Below are positions 14,086 to 22,766 of a DNA stretch of 25,031 nt, in pieces. The notes beneath the pieces were generated by a model. That model was not told the DNA's origin, searched no databases, and saw only the letters and a list, made by a program, of their open reading frames with translations. Position 1 is the first letter of the stretch. Every line of letters starts with the position of its first letter. Source of the DNA: a virus. The DNA is taken from positions 1 through 25,031 of the IMG/VR virus record IMGVR_UViG_3300023443_000876; one strand, 5' to 3'. The position numbers were made by a program, and so were the translations under genes.

Positions 14086-14625
14086 ATGGGAGGACAATTA
14101 CCTGCAAAGATTATCAACATCTTTAGAGTTACTAATACAAATGATGATCAAACTGTTTCAGATAGAATTGACTTTAACAATTTAGGAATTACAAATCCAA
14201 AAGATACTGCCGAAGAAAGAGCATTCATCTTCAATATCGAAAAAAGAGATACAGAAGGAATTGGTGCAAACCTTACTGCAGAAAAACCAGATGGAATAGT
14301 TCAACCCCTAGCAATTATCGGGGGAACTTATACCATTACTGGAAGAATTACTAATACTCAAGGGGATGGAGATGATGGGAATAATGATTTTTTAATATTA
14401 TTACAAGAGTGGAAAGATGAACCACAAGTAATTAAAAATGTGTGGAATGCAGGACGGTTTGGAATTCTAGATAACAATGATAGTACCAATACACTAATCC
14501 CCAGTAATACCGAAGGTTCTGAAGTAGGGCTAATCTTTGTTGATTTTAAAAAGACAAACAACTACAACACAAATCAATCAGACATAGTTTTAATTTTTAG
14601 ACGAAGCCGCGGACTAGATGTTTAA
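14086..14625 (+). CDS. Baseplate/distal tail-type protein
   Basis: A 179-residue beta-rich protein with no membrane segment, lying directly before the large tail hub, whose start overlaps its stop (TAATG). Visible pattern: strand-rich LPAKIINIFRVTNTN at the start, QPLAIIGGTYTITGRITNTQ in the middle, and a second half ending SDIVLIFRRSRGLDV. Position suggests a distal tail or baseplate subunit that joins tail tube to hub. The fold cannot be confirmed by eye. It has the same Asn/Asp-rich composition as its neighbours. Confidence 0.45.
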   Translation: MGGQLPAKIINIFRVTNTNDDQTVSDRIDFNNLGITNPKDTAEERAFIFNIEKRDTEGIGANLTAEKPDGIVQPLAIIGGTYTITGRITNTQGDGDDGNNDFLILLQEWKDEPQVIKNVWNAGRFGILDNNDSTNTLIPSNTEGSEVGLIFVDFKKTNNYNTNQSDIVLIFRRSRGLDV

Positions 14626-17567
14626 TGGGTGAGTTCACTCCTTACAGTAATGTACTATTAATCCTAAAAGATCATGGTGCAGATGTTGATTTATCAAACG
14701 CATTTACGGTTATAGAATGGACTGAGACAATTCCACAAAGTATTATCGTTACCCTATCTAGTGCAAACGGAGAGTTTCTAACTCAGGGGGAGGAAATCCA
14801 ACTCTTTGACAGGTTCTATCTGGAATATGAAGGGGTTAATGGGAATGTGGAAAGAGATGTGTTTCACGTGAGAAATATCAATCGAAAAAGACTTGCAGGC
14901 TCTGGGATGCAGCTAATATTGACATGTCCACACCAGTCAGAGAATATTTGGAAGAGAACCATAGATCTTGTAGTAAGGGAACGCTCAAACCAAGAAACAC
15001 TAAACCAAGTTATATCACAACTAAACATAAACAAAGGATCAGAGGATCCTACGGTCTTATCTCCCACTTTTAATCCTATAACTAAAATTGGTAACAATCT
15101 ATCTAGTGACACAAACAACAGTTTTTACTTTGATGGGAAGAAACTGAAAAATGTCTTTGATGAGATAGGTGATATAGAAGGACAGCCAGTGGAGGGAGGG
15201 GGAACATTCCAGCCACCATACATCAGATTCAAGTCAAACTATGATCATGATGCCAATACGGGGTTAGATGAGGTAAACATTCAGGCATACGCACAGGGAT
15301 TTAATGAAAATAATGATACACAGACCTTTACTAATATTCCAAATGTTACACTAGCACATTTCCCACGTGGAGATCCCCAAGAATCAGATACCAACATACT
15401 AGAGAACCACTCAGATGAAGACCCAGAACGAGCCACAAACATCACATTACGGTGCAGTCAGGAATCAGGGGATTACCTCGGGGACTGGACCAAATATCAG
15501 GGAGCTCAAGATTTCTTTACACGAGCTCGAAGGTGGAATCCTACTGTCACATTCAAGTTTGGTGCATTTGTTGTGGGACCTGACGGATTGAGATATGAGG
15601 CTACTGCTACATCTACAAACCAAGAACCACCAAATGCGTTATTTTGGATTCAGCGGACATTTGTTATCCCTTTTGAATGGCAAGCAGGTAATTTCTTTAA
15701 TGTCAATGCGGTAACTAAAAAATTCAAAATATCCTGGAAGTCCATAAAGGCACATACAGCTATTGAAGCTAATGAGCCACCAAATGCAGAGTTCTGGACT
15801 AGAATATACTATGCACCACCAGTTGATTACTCTCCTGAAACTAAAAACAATGCTCAAGACTGGATAAACAGCTTTGCAGGAGCTATTCATGCAGATAATC
15901 CAGATGGACTAACTAGAGCAGTCGATGCCAACTGTATCATTGAGGATAACCAACACCCACGTACATACGTAAGATTTGTTGGACAGAATCCTGATGATAT
16001 ACCTGCCATACTAAAATTTGGAGGAACAAGAATTCCTGATGCATTTAAAATGTTAGTAATTAATCCCACTACTGGAGAAGATTCTGGTACTGGTGAATTT
16101 GCTGGAAATGATCCTAATGATGTACCATTTGCTGGAAATGTAGCTCAGTATGTAGACCGTGATTTAGATGGAACAGGAACGTGGTTTGTATTCAAAGAAA
16201 AACAAACACTCCAAGATCAGGAAGTAATGGATTTTCATCAAGGGGATTCATGGGTAAAGAATCCATGTCAAAATTCAATTCCATTAATTTCATCATTTGT
16301 GGATGGGAATGGCGTATGTAACTTAGGAACTAGAAATGCCAACTGGGTAAAGGGGTCATACCAAATAATAGACTTTTTAGATGTCACTGCAATATTTGGA
16401 GACCTTGGAGCATTGTTAAAGTTTGGGCAGTTTATAGAGGATAGACCCTTTGAATGTCTGCACAGAATAAAGTATGACACCACCAACAACAGAATAGATG
16501 TAGGAAACAAACAGATACTAGCCGATGATATAGATCAAAACTCGGCAATATTTGTAAAGACTGAACCTGATGCAACACCATCAGCTACTCAGTTATTTGA
16601 CTGGAATCGGGGAATATGGCTTAACTTTTGGGCTACTAATCCTGTATCATCTAATACTGTACCCTTTGGTGGTGCAACAATTGGTGAGATTGTAGCATTA
16701 TCTACATTTGATTTTGATAATTTGAATAGAGGACCTGACGGAACACTAAAAATATTTGGACCAGAGATAGAAACACGCTACCCAATTCAGGGATTTGCCA
16801 CATGGATTCAGTTAATCACCACATTTGGTTCAGGTTCCCTAATTGAAAATACACTAGACTCTAAAGGTGATTATTCTTTTGGAATATTTCTAGTTGACAG
16901 GAATGATAAGATACGTGTAATTGACAATCTCACTATTGGCAGAACTAATGATGCTATCGAAGTAGTAGGAAGTCTCCCAGGTAAACAATACAAAGGAGTC
17001 CCAGGAATACCATTATTTTTTAGTGCTCAAGAACCAGATAGTACAGATGGATTTGATCCGCGAGAATTTGTATTTGGTGGAATATTCTCAAAGGATTCCT
17101 ATGACAACCAAGGAAGATATAAAATAACTGGAAACCCGTTTGATCTAAAATCAGAAGTAGAACTAGATATAGACGGATGGCGTAGACCAAAACCACTAAT
17201 AATTACAAACAATGATACTCCTGACTCCCTACCGTCTCGAAACATAGAGACTCAAACAGTGGACAATGAAAGCATATTCCGCTATCCTCAAGGAAAGAAT
17301 CTAGTATTAGGACTGGAGAAAATATTCGGATTCAAGAGTCAGAAATTCACACTATCCACATCAGGACGATTCAAAGTTGATTTGAGACATGGTGATCCAG
17401 TGTATGTTACTGATGCTGAAATGATTAGTGAGACTACAGATGAAATACCCAATACCATAAAAATGGTAGTGGATAAAATAACTAGAACATTCTCAAAGAC
17501 TCCTTCAGGTCCTGGTGGTGTTGAGGAAACTTATGGTGTAATTACGAGGTTGTATCCTGATGAGTAA
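14625..17567 (+). CDS. Tail hub / baseplate protein with carbohydrate-binding-like inserts
   Basis: 980 residues. The N-terminal about 130 residues and the C-terminal about 90 residues look like a tail hub: strands YSNVLLILKDHG, TVTLSSANGEFLTQGEEI-like turns and HVRNINRKRLAGSGMQLILT at the start, and HGDPVYVTDAEM plus MVVDKITRTFSKTPSGPGG at the end. Two short modules lie between (about 303-342 and 358-395). They share EPPNA-x-FW and resemble CBM5/12 chitin-binding modules (aromatic, G-x-x-Y-x-A, P...FW). Further beta-rich domains follow at 480-860. It would close the tail and touch the cell surface. Its stop overlaps the fibre start by 8 nt. Hub role likely; inserts inferred. Confidence 0.6.
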   Translation: MGEFTPYSNVLLILKDHGADVDLSNAFTVIEWTETIPQSIIVTLSSANGEFLTQGEEIQLFDRFYLEYEGVNGNVERDVFHVRNINRKRLAGSGMQLILTCPHQSENIWKRTIDLVVRERSNQETLNQVISQLNINKGSEDPTVLSPTFNPITKIGNNLSSDTNNSFYFDGKKLKNVFDEIGDIEGQPVEGGGTFQPPYIRFKSNYDHDANTGLDEVNIQAYAQGFNENNDTQTFTNIPNVTLAHFPRGDPQESDTNILENHSDEDPERATNITLRCSQESGDYLGDWTKYQGAQDFFTRARRWNPTVTFKFGAFVVGPDGLRYEATATSTNQEPPNALFWIQRTFVIPFEWQAGNFFNVNAVTKKFKISWKSIKAHTAIEANEPPNAEFWTRIYYAPPVDYSPETKNNAQDWINSFAGAIHADNPDGLTRAVDANCIIEDNQHPRTYVRFVGQNPDDIPAILKFGGTRIPDAFKMLVINPTTGEDSGTGEFAGNDPNDVPFAGNVAQYVDRDLDGTGTWFVFKEKQTLQDQEVMDFHQGDSWVKNPCQNSIPLISSFVDGNGVCNLGTRNANWVKGSYQIIDFLDVTAIFGDLGALLKFGQFIEDRPFECLHRIKYDTTNNRIDVGNKQILADDIDQNSAIFVKTEPDATPSATQLFDWNRGIWLNFWATNPVSSNTVPFGGATIGEIVALSTFDFDNLNRGPDGTLKIFGPEIETRYPIQGFATWIQLITTFGSGSLIENTLDSKGDYSFGIFLVDRNDKIRVIDNLTIGRTNDAIEVVGSLPGKQYKGVPGIPLFFSAQEPDSTDGFDPREFVFGGIFSKDSYDNQGRYKITGNPFDLKSEVELDIDGWRRPKPLIITNNDTPDSLPSRNIETQTVDNESIFRYPQGKNLVLGLEKIFGFKSQKFTLSTSGRFKVDLRHGDPVYVTDAEMISETTDEIPNTIKMVVDKITRTFSKTPSGPGGVEETYGVITRLYPDE

Positions 17568-20500
17568 TAGTACAGGTGTTAGAAAACGTCGCACTCCAGA
17601 GGATAGAATTAATGAGGCAATAGATGGAGTGGGGGACGCATATCTTAGAAAGGCACGAAGATATTCTGATAAAGCACTAAGTCAAGGAGGTGCATTAGGG
17701 AATGGTCCCATTTATGGTCCTACTAATCCTGGTACTAACAGTCTTTTAACATCGGGGGGTGCAATGATTGGCAGTATAGCGTTTAATCCTATTGCTGTAG
17801 TTGTTTTTGAGGGAAGAATAAACATAGAGCCTGATCAAAATGGAGCATCAAAGGCATCCTCATATGTTCTAGTTGCAGGACAAGGATCCCCTGATGATTT
17901 ACTATTCATTGATGGAGCTGACAAGAACGGTCAGTATCTCATTTTACAGGGAACAGAAACCCAAATATTAGTTCTAAAGGCTGCTACGCTATCTAGCATT
18001 CAAAGTATTAGCGGAGTGTTAACTGTTACAGTAAATACTGATACCAATCACAACCTTGCAAATGGAAGCCTTGTAAACATTATTGGTACTGATAATTTCA
18101 ATATTAGTAATGTATCAGTTACAGTAATTACTCCAACTCAATTCACATATTCTGCAGTTGGAAGCATTATTCCTGAAACTGCAGGAATAGTACAGAATGG
18201 CAATATAGTAACCCCTGATGGAAACGATGTAATTTTAGATGCTACAGTAGTACCAAATGGAATTCCAATAGCCACTTTGATATTTGATCCTTCAGTTGAA
18301 GGATTTGGGGCATGGAGATTAATATCAGTAAGTACAGCTACTGGTGGAGGAGGGGGAGTATCCTTTCCTATACTATACCCCCAAGAATGCATCACATCAA
18401 CTGGCGTACTTGAAATTATAGATATTTCAGGGAATGCAGGACAAAACAAAAGAGTAACATTAGATCAGGACTTTCAGTTTTTCTTTAACAATCTTCCTTC
18501 AGATACGTTACTTGAGGAAATCTGGATTACATTTCTGCAAGATAATATTGGAGGTCACAGCATTACAGGATTTCCTAGTGGCTTAAAAAACGGCTCGCAG
18601 CTAGACGCTCTATTAGATAAAACTGCAAATGCCAAAACTACATTTCATTTTATCACAGAAGATAACGGGGTTACCTTTAGAGCAGAGTTAGTTGATCTTA
18701 CCAGCGGTGGTGGAACAGGATTAACTGAACCAATCATACTCACTCCAAATATCATAATTCCGCAACCACTTCCGGGTACATCTTTTGTAAACTGGAGTAA
18801 AAATCCAAACGTTATCACACTGGATAGAGATGTAGAATTTTCATTCGCTAATTTACCACCATCGGGGAAATACGAGGGTGTTCTAGTTATCATTGATGTT
18901 GTTGGTGCTGGCGGTTATGCATCACCAATTTGGCCTGCAAGTTTAGTTAATCCTCCTAATGTATCTACAGTAACTGGTACTAGAACTTCTGTAATGCTAT
19001 ACACAATAGATGGTGGAATTGTAGTTACTCATGCCACAAGTGTTGGAAGTAGTACTGGTGGAGAGTTCTTTGGTCCTTGGACTGCTAACCATAATGCAGG
19101 AATTAAGAGTCTTACTAATCTTGCAGCAACAGCTTATGTCGATCCAGGTGGATCACCCAGTGGTACAATTTTCGGGGATTCTGAAAATCTCGGAATATCT
19201 CTTGTAACTGGTAAAAAATTAGAAATTGCTGAGGTTATTACTCCTATCTTAGAAATTGATGATACTACAGGTCTAACCATGTTAGGTTCTCATGTAATTA
19301 ACATGAGTCAAAACATTATCAATACAATTGGTTCATTGCAATTTAATAATGCATTAGCATTTACTCCAAGTAATAGTAACGAAATTGGCTTTGATACTAC
19401 GAATAAGGAGCTAAGGTATGCTGTTGCACTAACTAGTGACGAACACGCTTGGTATGCTGCTTCTGACAGATTAGCCAGTATTTCGAGAACAGGAACAGAC
19501 ACAGGTAAATTAGTCATTGACACTATTGATACTACTAATTTAGTAGTCTCATCACAATTTTTAATTGCACCCTCTTCTGGTACTGATCCTGGCTTGAATG
19601 GTGAGTTTAGATTGAATGGTATAGATGTTAAAGTGTTTTCAGGCAATGCAATTAGAAATCTTAGCGATGTGGGTTCTCCTCAAAGTTCAATAGCTGATGG
19701 TACTACATCTGCTACAGTATTAGATGCTGCACCTTCTTTTGTAGTTGTTTTAGATGGGGTTCAAAAATATTCTATCTCAAATACTAGGGTGGATTTTGAG
19801 GAATTAGATCTGTTTGGAATTACTCAAATCAATCTGGTTGAGGATAGTGTACCAGCTACTCCAACTGACATTGCAACATTTACTCCAAGTACCACTCGTC
19901 TCTTACTAAACATTGTAGAGGCCGATGATTTCTTTGATATTGCATCCAATAATAGGATAGTATTCCATATTGATGAAGTAAGAACCAGAATCCAATCCAC
20001 AATTCCTAATTCCGACCCTGCTCGATTAGCCTTATTTAGAAATGACCCATCACCTACAACGCCTGCCGACAATGAAGTAGGGAGAATTTTATTTGAAGGT
20101 ACTAATGATAATTCCCCAACTCAAGACATAATCAATTATGCTCATGTAAGAACTACCATTGAAAGTTTTACAACGGATGATGAGTTTGGAAATTTCTTCA
20201 TCAATGTACAGCAACGAGGTCAAGAAGTAGACATGTTCAGACTTGTAAATGGTGTGATGACTTTGAGAACATTTAATGATAATTTTGATGAAGCTGCAAT
20301 ATTTAATTTGTTAAAGGAAGATAATGGGTCAGCTACTGGTGATTTGATTGCAAAAGTAGATTTTAGTATTTTAGATAGTGGCACAACTACTTTATATTCT
20401 GAAATAAAAGCTGAACTAAAAGAGAGTACAGATTCAGGAAAATTATCCATATCTGTCAGAGCTAATAATAATCAATTAACTGATGCACTAGTAATTAATG

Positions 20501-20865
20501 GAGGAAATAACAATGTTCGTTCATATCTTTCTATCCCAGCTAGAATCACATCTGGTTTGGGATTTGGTCTAATTGATGAGACAGGAGATGAATCTTATAA
20601 AATCTCTCCTTTAAGTGCTGCAACCAGATTGGGAGTTGTTGTTCAAGACAATGCATCTTTTACTGTTGGAACTTTAGGAACTTTAGCACCACCAATTTCG
20701 ACTACAAATAATAATCCTCCAACTAAATCAGAATTAGATGGATTATTTGGAACTCATGATGGTGCTGATGGAACGTATGGTGTAGGAACTTTATTGTCAA
20801 TTTATAGAAGATTGGGAAGTGGTGATTGGGCAAGGTTCCGAGTGGACAGTTTTATCACTGCATAA
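17560..20865 (+). CDS. Large tail fibre / receptor-binding protein
   Basis: 1101 residues, beta-rich, Asn/Thr/Ser/Gly-rich, following the hub directly. A short basic helical N-terminus (RKRRTPEDRINEAIDGVGDA) may attach to the tail. A Gly/Asn-rich region follows. Residues about 272-380 and 392-494 are tandem copies of one domain: VTLDQDFQFFFNNLP, then GLKNG and FHFITEDNGV in the first, and ITLDRDVEFSFANLPP, then SLVNPP and LYTIDGGIVV in the second. The rest is shaft-like, with many short repeated turns and INTIGSLQFNN-type strands. The end, SIYRRLGSGDWARFRVDSFI, is a compact tip. No chaperone is visible. The role in attachment is inferred from size, composition and position. Confidence 0.65.
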   Translation: MSNSTGVRKRRTPEDRINEAIDGVGDAYLRKARRYSDKALSQGGALGNGPIYGPTNPGTNSLLTSGGAMIGSIAFNPIAVVVFEGRINIEPDQNGASKASSYVLVAGQGSPDDLLFIDGADKNGQYLILQGTETQILVLKAATLSSIQSISGVLTVTVNTDTNHNLANGSLVNIIGTDNFNISNVSVTVITPTQFTYSAVGSIIPETAGIVQNGNIVTPDGNDVILDATVVPNGIPIATLIFDPSVEGFGAWRLISVSTATGGGGGVSFPILYPQECITSTGVLEIIDISGNAGQNKRVTLDQDFQFFFNNLPSDTLLEEIWITFLQDNIGGHSITGFPSGLKNGSQLDALLDKTANAKTTFHFITEDNGVTFRAELVDLTSGGGTGLTEPIILTPNIIIPQPLPGTSFVNWSKNPNVITLDRDVEFSFANLPPSGKYEGVLVIIDVVGAGGYASPIWPASLVNPPNVSTVTGTRTSVMLYTIDGGIVVTHATSVGSSTGGEFFGPWTANHNAGIKSLTNLAATAYVDPGGSPSGTIFGDSENLGISLVTGKKLEIAEVITPILEIDDTTGLTMLGSHVINMSQNIINTIGSLQFNNALAFTPSNSNEIGFDTTNKELRYAVALTSDEHAWYAASDRLASISRTGTDTGKLVIDTIDTTNLVVSSQFLIAPSSGTDPGLNGEFRLNGIDVKVFSGNAIRNLSDVGSPQSSIADGTTSATVLDAAPSFVVVLDGVQKYSISNTRVDFEELDLFGITQINLVEDSVPATPTDIATFTPSTTRLLLNIVEADDFFDIASNNRIVFHIDEVRTRIQSTIPNSDPARLALFRNDPSPTTPADNEVGRILFEGTNDNSPTQDIINYAHVRTTIESFTTDDEFGNFFINVQQRGQEVDMFRLVNGVMTLRTFNDNFDEAAIFNLLKEDNGSATGDLIAKVDFSILDSGTTTLYSEIKAELKESTDSGKLSISVRANNNQLTDALVINGGNNNVRSYLSIPARITSGLGFGLIDETGDESYKISPLSAATRLGVVVQDNASFTVGTLGTLAPPISTTNNNPPTKSELDGLFGTHDGADGTYGVGTLLSIYRRLGSGDWARFRVDSFITA

Positions 20866-20891
20866 TAAAAAAAAGAAAAAGTGATGTTGTT

Positions 20892-21896
20892 CTATTCATT
20901 ACAGTTATCATCTCCTCTTACAATTTCTCGTGGTACTTCCGAAAAATTGTGAGGTAGATAATCCCATTTAGGCTCATCTATCCAATCCATATTTGGTTCC
21001 CAAACACGAGTTCCTATTGAATATTCTATCTCAAAGTCCTCAGTGATTACACTGGAATAATTACCGTGTTGTGCTGTAACTTCCACATCATAACAAAGTC
21101 TGGGATAGAATAGTGGGTATATTAGATTATCTTGTATCTGTATGCGAAACATTCCACCTAGTATCGATTTTGTTTCTACAGTTTTTAAGACATAGCCATC
21201 TCTTGATATTTCAAGAGTTATAGTGGCATTTTCAATGCCTGTACTATTTCTAACAGTCCATACTTTACCTATGTACTCAAATTCAGCTCCAAGATGTATC
21301 TTATCTAATTTTGAATTTAAGGATGTTACAGCCATTAAAAATGACTTTGATCTGTCATTATCTCTTTTTAGATTTGTAGGTACATCATACTTTGATATAT
21401 CTGCACCAACATAACTTTGAGGATGTATTGTAGTGGTATTCGTATCAGTTGAGGGATTATGTTCACTAACTGCTGCCATTCTTCCCCATAAATCATAGGG
21501 ATTAACAGTATTTTCTTTCTTCTCTACTGATATATTTTTCTCAAATATTGCTGTGACATTATTTAATCTCTGTATCTGTATTTCTCCATTATCTTTTATG
21601 AGGAGTATCACCTTGTACTGATCATCAGACGTAGGTTGTGCAAATAACAATGCACCACTACCCCTCATTCTAAAACCGCCTGAATTGTAGTTTTTTACAT
21701 CAGAGTCAATGAATTCCGAATGACTATCTTTGGTATCTACTCGGATATAGTTATATTCACCATCAAAGGTTACTAACAACTCCACTTCATCATTAGTGCC
21801 CCCTAGGGTCAGTAATTTAGCTTCAGTATTGTGAATACTTCCTAACCCCAACACCAAAACAAATGTCAAAAGTAAAACTAATTCATTTTTATTCAT
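20892..21896 (-). CDS. Secreted Ig-like protein with many N-glycosylation sequons
   Basis: 334 residues. A signal peptide is clear: short basic start, hydrophobic core LVLLLTFVLVLGLG, likely cleavage after A26 (NTEA). Residues about 207-292 look like an Ig/CARDB-type domain: YIGKVWTVRNSTGIENATIT, then GYVLKTVETKSILGGMF. Seven N-x-S/T sequons are present (N113, N121, N153, N217, N223, N269, N307), so an archaeal surface glycoprotein is likely. A good Shine-Dalgarno (AGGTGA) precedes the ATG. It is transcribed against the late genes, as virus accessory genes often are. It may modify the host envelope or block superinfection, but nothing in the sequence proves function. A virion protein is also possible. 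Its end is only 26 nt from the fibre gene's end. Confidence 0.7.
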   Translation of the reverse strand: MNKNELVLLLTFVLVLGLGSIHNTEAKLLTLGGTNDEVELLVTFDGEYNYIRVDTKDSHSEFIDSDVKNYNSGGFRMRGSGALLFAQPTSDDQYKVILLIKDNGEIQIQRLNNVTAIFEKNISVEKKENTVNPYDLWGRMAAVSEHNPSTDTNTTTIHPQSYVGADISKYDVPTNLKRDNDRSKSFLMAVTSLNSKLDKIHLGAEFEYIGKVWTVRNSTGIENATITLEISRDGYVLKTVETKSILGGMFRIQIQDNLIYPLFYPRLCYDVEVTAQHGNYSSVITEDFEIEYSIGTRVWEPNMDWIDEPKWDYLPHNFSEVPREIVRGDDNCNE

Positions 21897-21929
21897 TTAC
21901 TTCACCTAATATCAAAAGTTATTTTTCAC

Positions 21930-21970
21930 GATCTGATCAGAAATACCATACATAATAAAAGATCCGATCA
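21930..21970 (-). promoter_or_regulatory. GATCYGATCA direct repeats flanking a TATA-like box
   Basis: GATCTGATCA (21930-21939) and GATCCGATCA (21961-21970) are direct repeats 31 bp apart, about three helical turns. Between them the minus strand reads TTTTATTAT (21952-21960), a TATA-like box for the secreted protein gene. A regulator binding both would control this divergent region. Confidence 0.45.
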
Positions 21971-22013
21971 AATCATATTAAAATAACATAATACAATTTT
22001 TGTAAACAGTCAA

Positions 22014-22060
22014 ATTTTTAAACAATATTGCTTTAGTATAAATGAGGTACAACAGGTGAT
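22014..22060 (+). promoter_or_regulatory. Promoter and Shine-Dalgarno of the HicB-like gene
   Basis: ATTTTTAAAC (22014-22023) is TATA-like and lies 44-53 nt before the ATG, predicting a leader of about 20 nt. That leader carries AGGTGAT (22054-22060), a strong match to the archaeal 16S rRNA tail, 6 nt before the ATG. This leadered type contrasts with the leaderless structural operons. Confidence 0.5.
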
Positions 22061-22066
22061 TAGATA

Positions 22067-22276
22067 ATGCAATATACGTATCAAATGAAAACTCTGGAAG
22101 GTGGGGGCTACATGGCATATTGCCCTGCTATGAAACCCGTAAGCGTATTTGGAAAAACAGAAGAAGATGCAGTAAAAAAATTAGACATAGCTGTATCATT
22201 ATTTGTAAAAAGACATCCTGAAATATTGGGAACATTACGATCCTCTGTTTTGGAGGATAATAATGAAACGAAATAA
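22067..22276 (+). CDS. HicB-like antitoxin protein
   Basis: A 69-residue HicB-family (partial RNase H-fold) protein. The signature pattern is plain: YQMKTLEGGGYMAYCPAMKP (6-25), then SVFGKTEEDAVKKLDIAVSL, corresponding to the Gly-Tyr-x-A-x-CP ... G-x-T-x-E-A-x-x core. It lacks the C-terminal DNA-binding domain found in many HicB antitoxins. The partner gene follows with a 14-nt overlap and an own Shine-Dalgarno, in the order antitoxin then HicA-like. It may neutralise the partner. Whether the pair is a working toxin-antitoxin system is doubtful (see the next gene). Confidence 0.7.
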   Translation: MQYTYQMKTLEGGGYMAYCPAMKPVSVFGKTEEDAVKKLDIAVSLFVKRHPEILGTLRSSVLEDNNETK

Positions 22277-22496
22277 TTATGAACCTAATAAAACATTTAA
22301 TGTTTTTAATAAATTAGGTTTTGAACATATTTCTGAAAGTGATAATGAATTTGTTTTTTATCTTTATCATCCAGTATTGCTCAAAGAAATTTTTATTGAC
22401 AGAAAGGATGAGGTTGATTATGGCTCCATACAGTATCAACTAGACCATATCGGATTTAATGATATATTTTTTGATTCTCTTTATGATAATCTATAA
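22263..22496 (+). CDS. HicA-like protein lacking the usual active-site histidine
   Basis: 77 residues resembling the small dsRBD-like HicA mRNA interferase. NVFNKLGFEHISESDNEF matches the first helix and the first strand, HP at 36-37 matches the RHPDG turn, and DYGSIQYQLDHIGFNDIFF matches the final helix with its G-x-(I/L)-x-x-I-L pattern. In HicA the GSHH motif supplies the catalytic histidine. The equivalent here reads D27-N28-E29, so the toxin is predicted to be inactive or altered. GGAGG (22252-22256) lies 6 nt before the ATG. The pairing with a HicB-like gene supports the family; the dead-toxin claim is inference. Confidence 0.55.
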   Translation: MKRNNYEPNKTFNVFNKLGFEHISESDNEFVFYLYHPVLLKEIFIDRKDEVDYGSIQYQLDHIGFNDIFFDSLYDNL

Positions 22497-22572
22497 TAAT
22501 TACATTTGCTACATAACAACAACAAATCAAAAATCTATTATATCATATCCATTTTATAAAAAATAATATATT

Positions 22573-22764
22573 ATGACAATGGAATCACTCCCAACTATCC
22601 TATTTCAAGTAATAGGCAACAGAGAATGGTATGAAAATGACACTATCTCAGTAAATAAAACAGGAATAAATGGAATAATATCACTAATAGGAACTGGAAC
22701 CACTGAAGATACTACAATTATAGTAAATAAAACAGGAATAATAGGAACTACTACCGAAATTTAG
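22573..22764 (+). CDS. Short repeat-containing hypothetical protein
   Basis: 63 residues, not recognised. The sequence VNKTGI(I/N)G appears twice (residues about 27-34 and 51-58), 24 residues apart, and the DNA repeat is exact over 18 bases. Asn-Lys-Thr and Asn-Asp-Thr sequons are present but no signal peptide is visible. A TATA-like TTTTATAAAA (22551-22560) lies about 18 nt before the ATG. The next gene starts 3 nt after its stop, so it probably co-operates with the adhesin-type protein. Confidence 0.5.
   Translation: MTMESLPTILFQVIGNREWYENDTISVNKTGINGIISLIGTGTTEDTTIIVNKTGIIGTTTEI
22651..22740 (+). repeat. Exact 18-bp in-frame direct repeat
   Basis: GTAAATAAAACAGGAATA occurs at 22651-22668 and 22723-22740, with a period of 72 bp (24 codons). 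Both copies lie in the same frame of the 63-residue protein. Confidence 0.8.
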
Positions 22765-22766
22765 AT

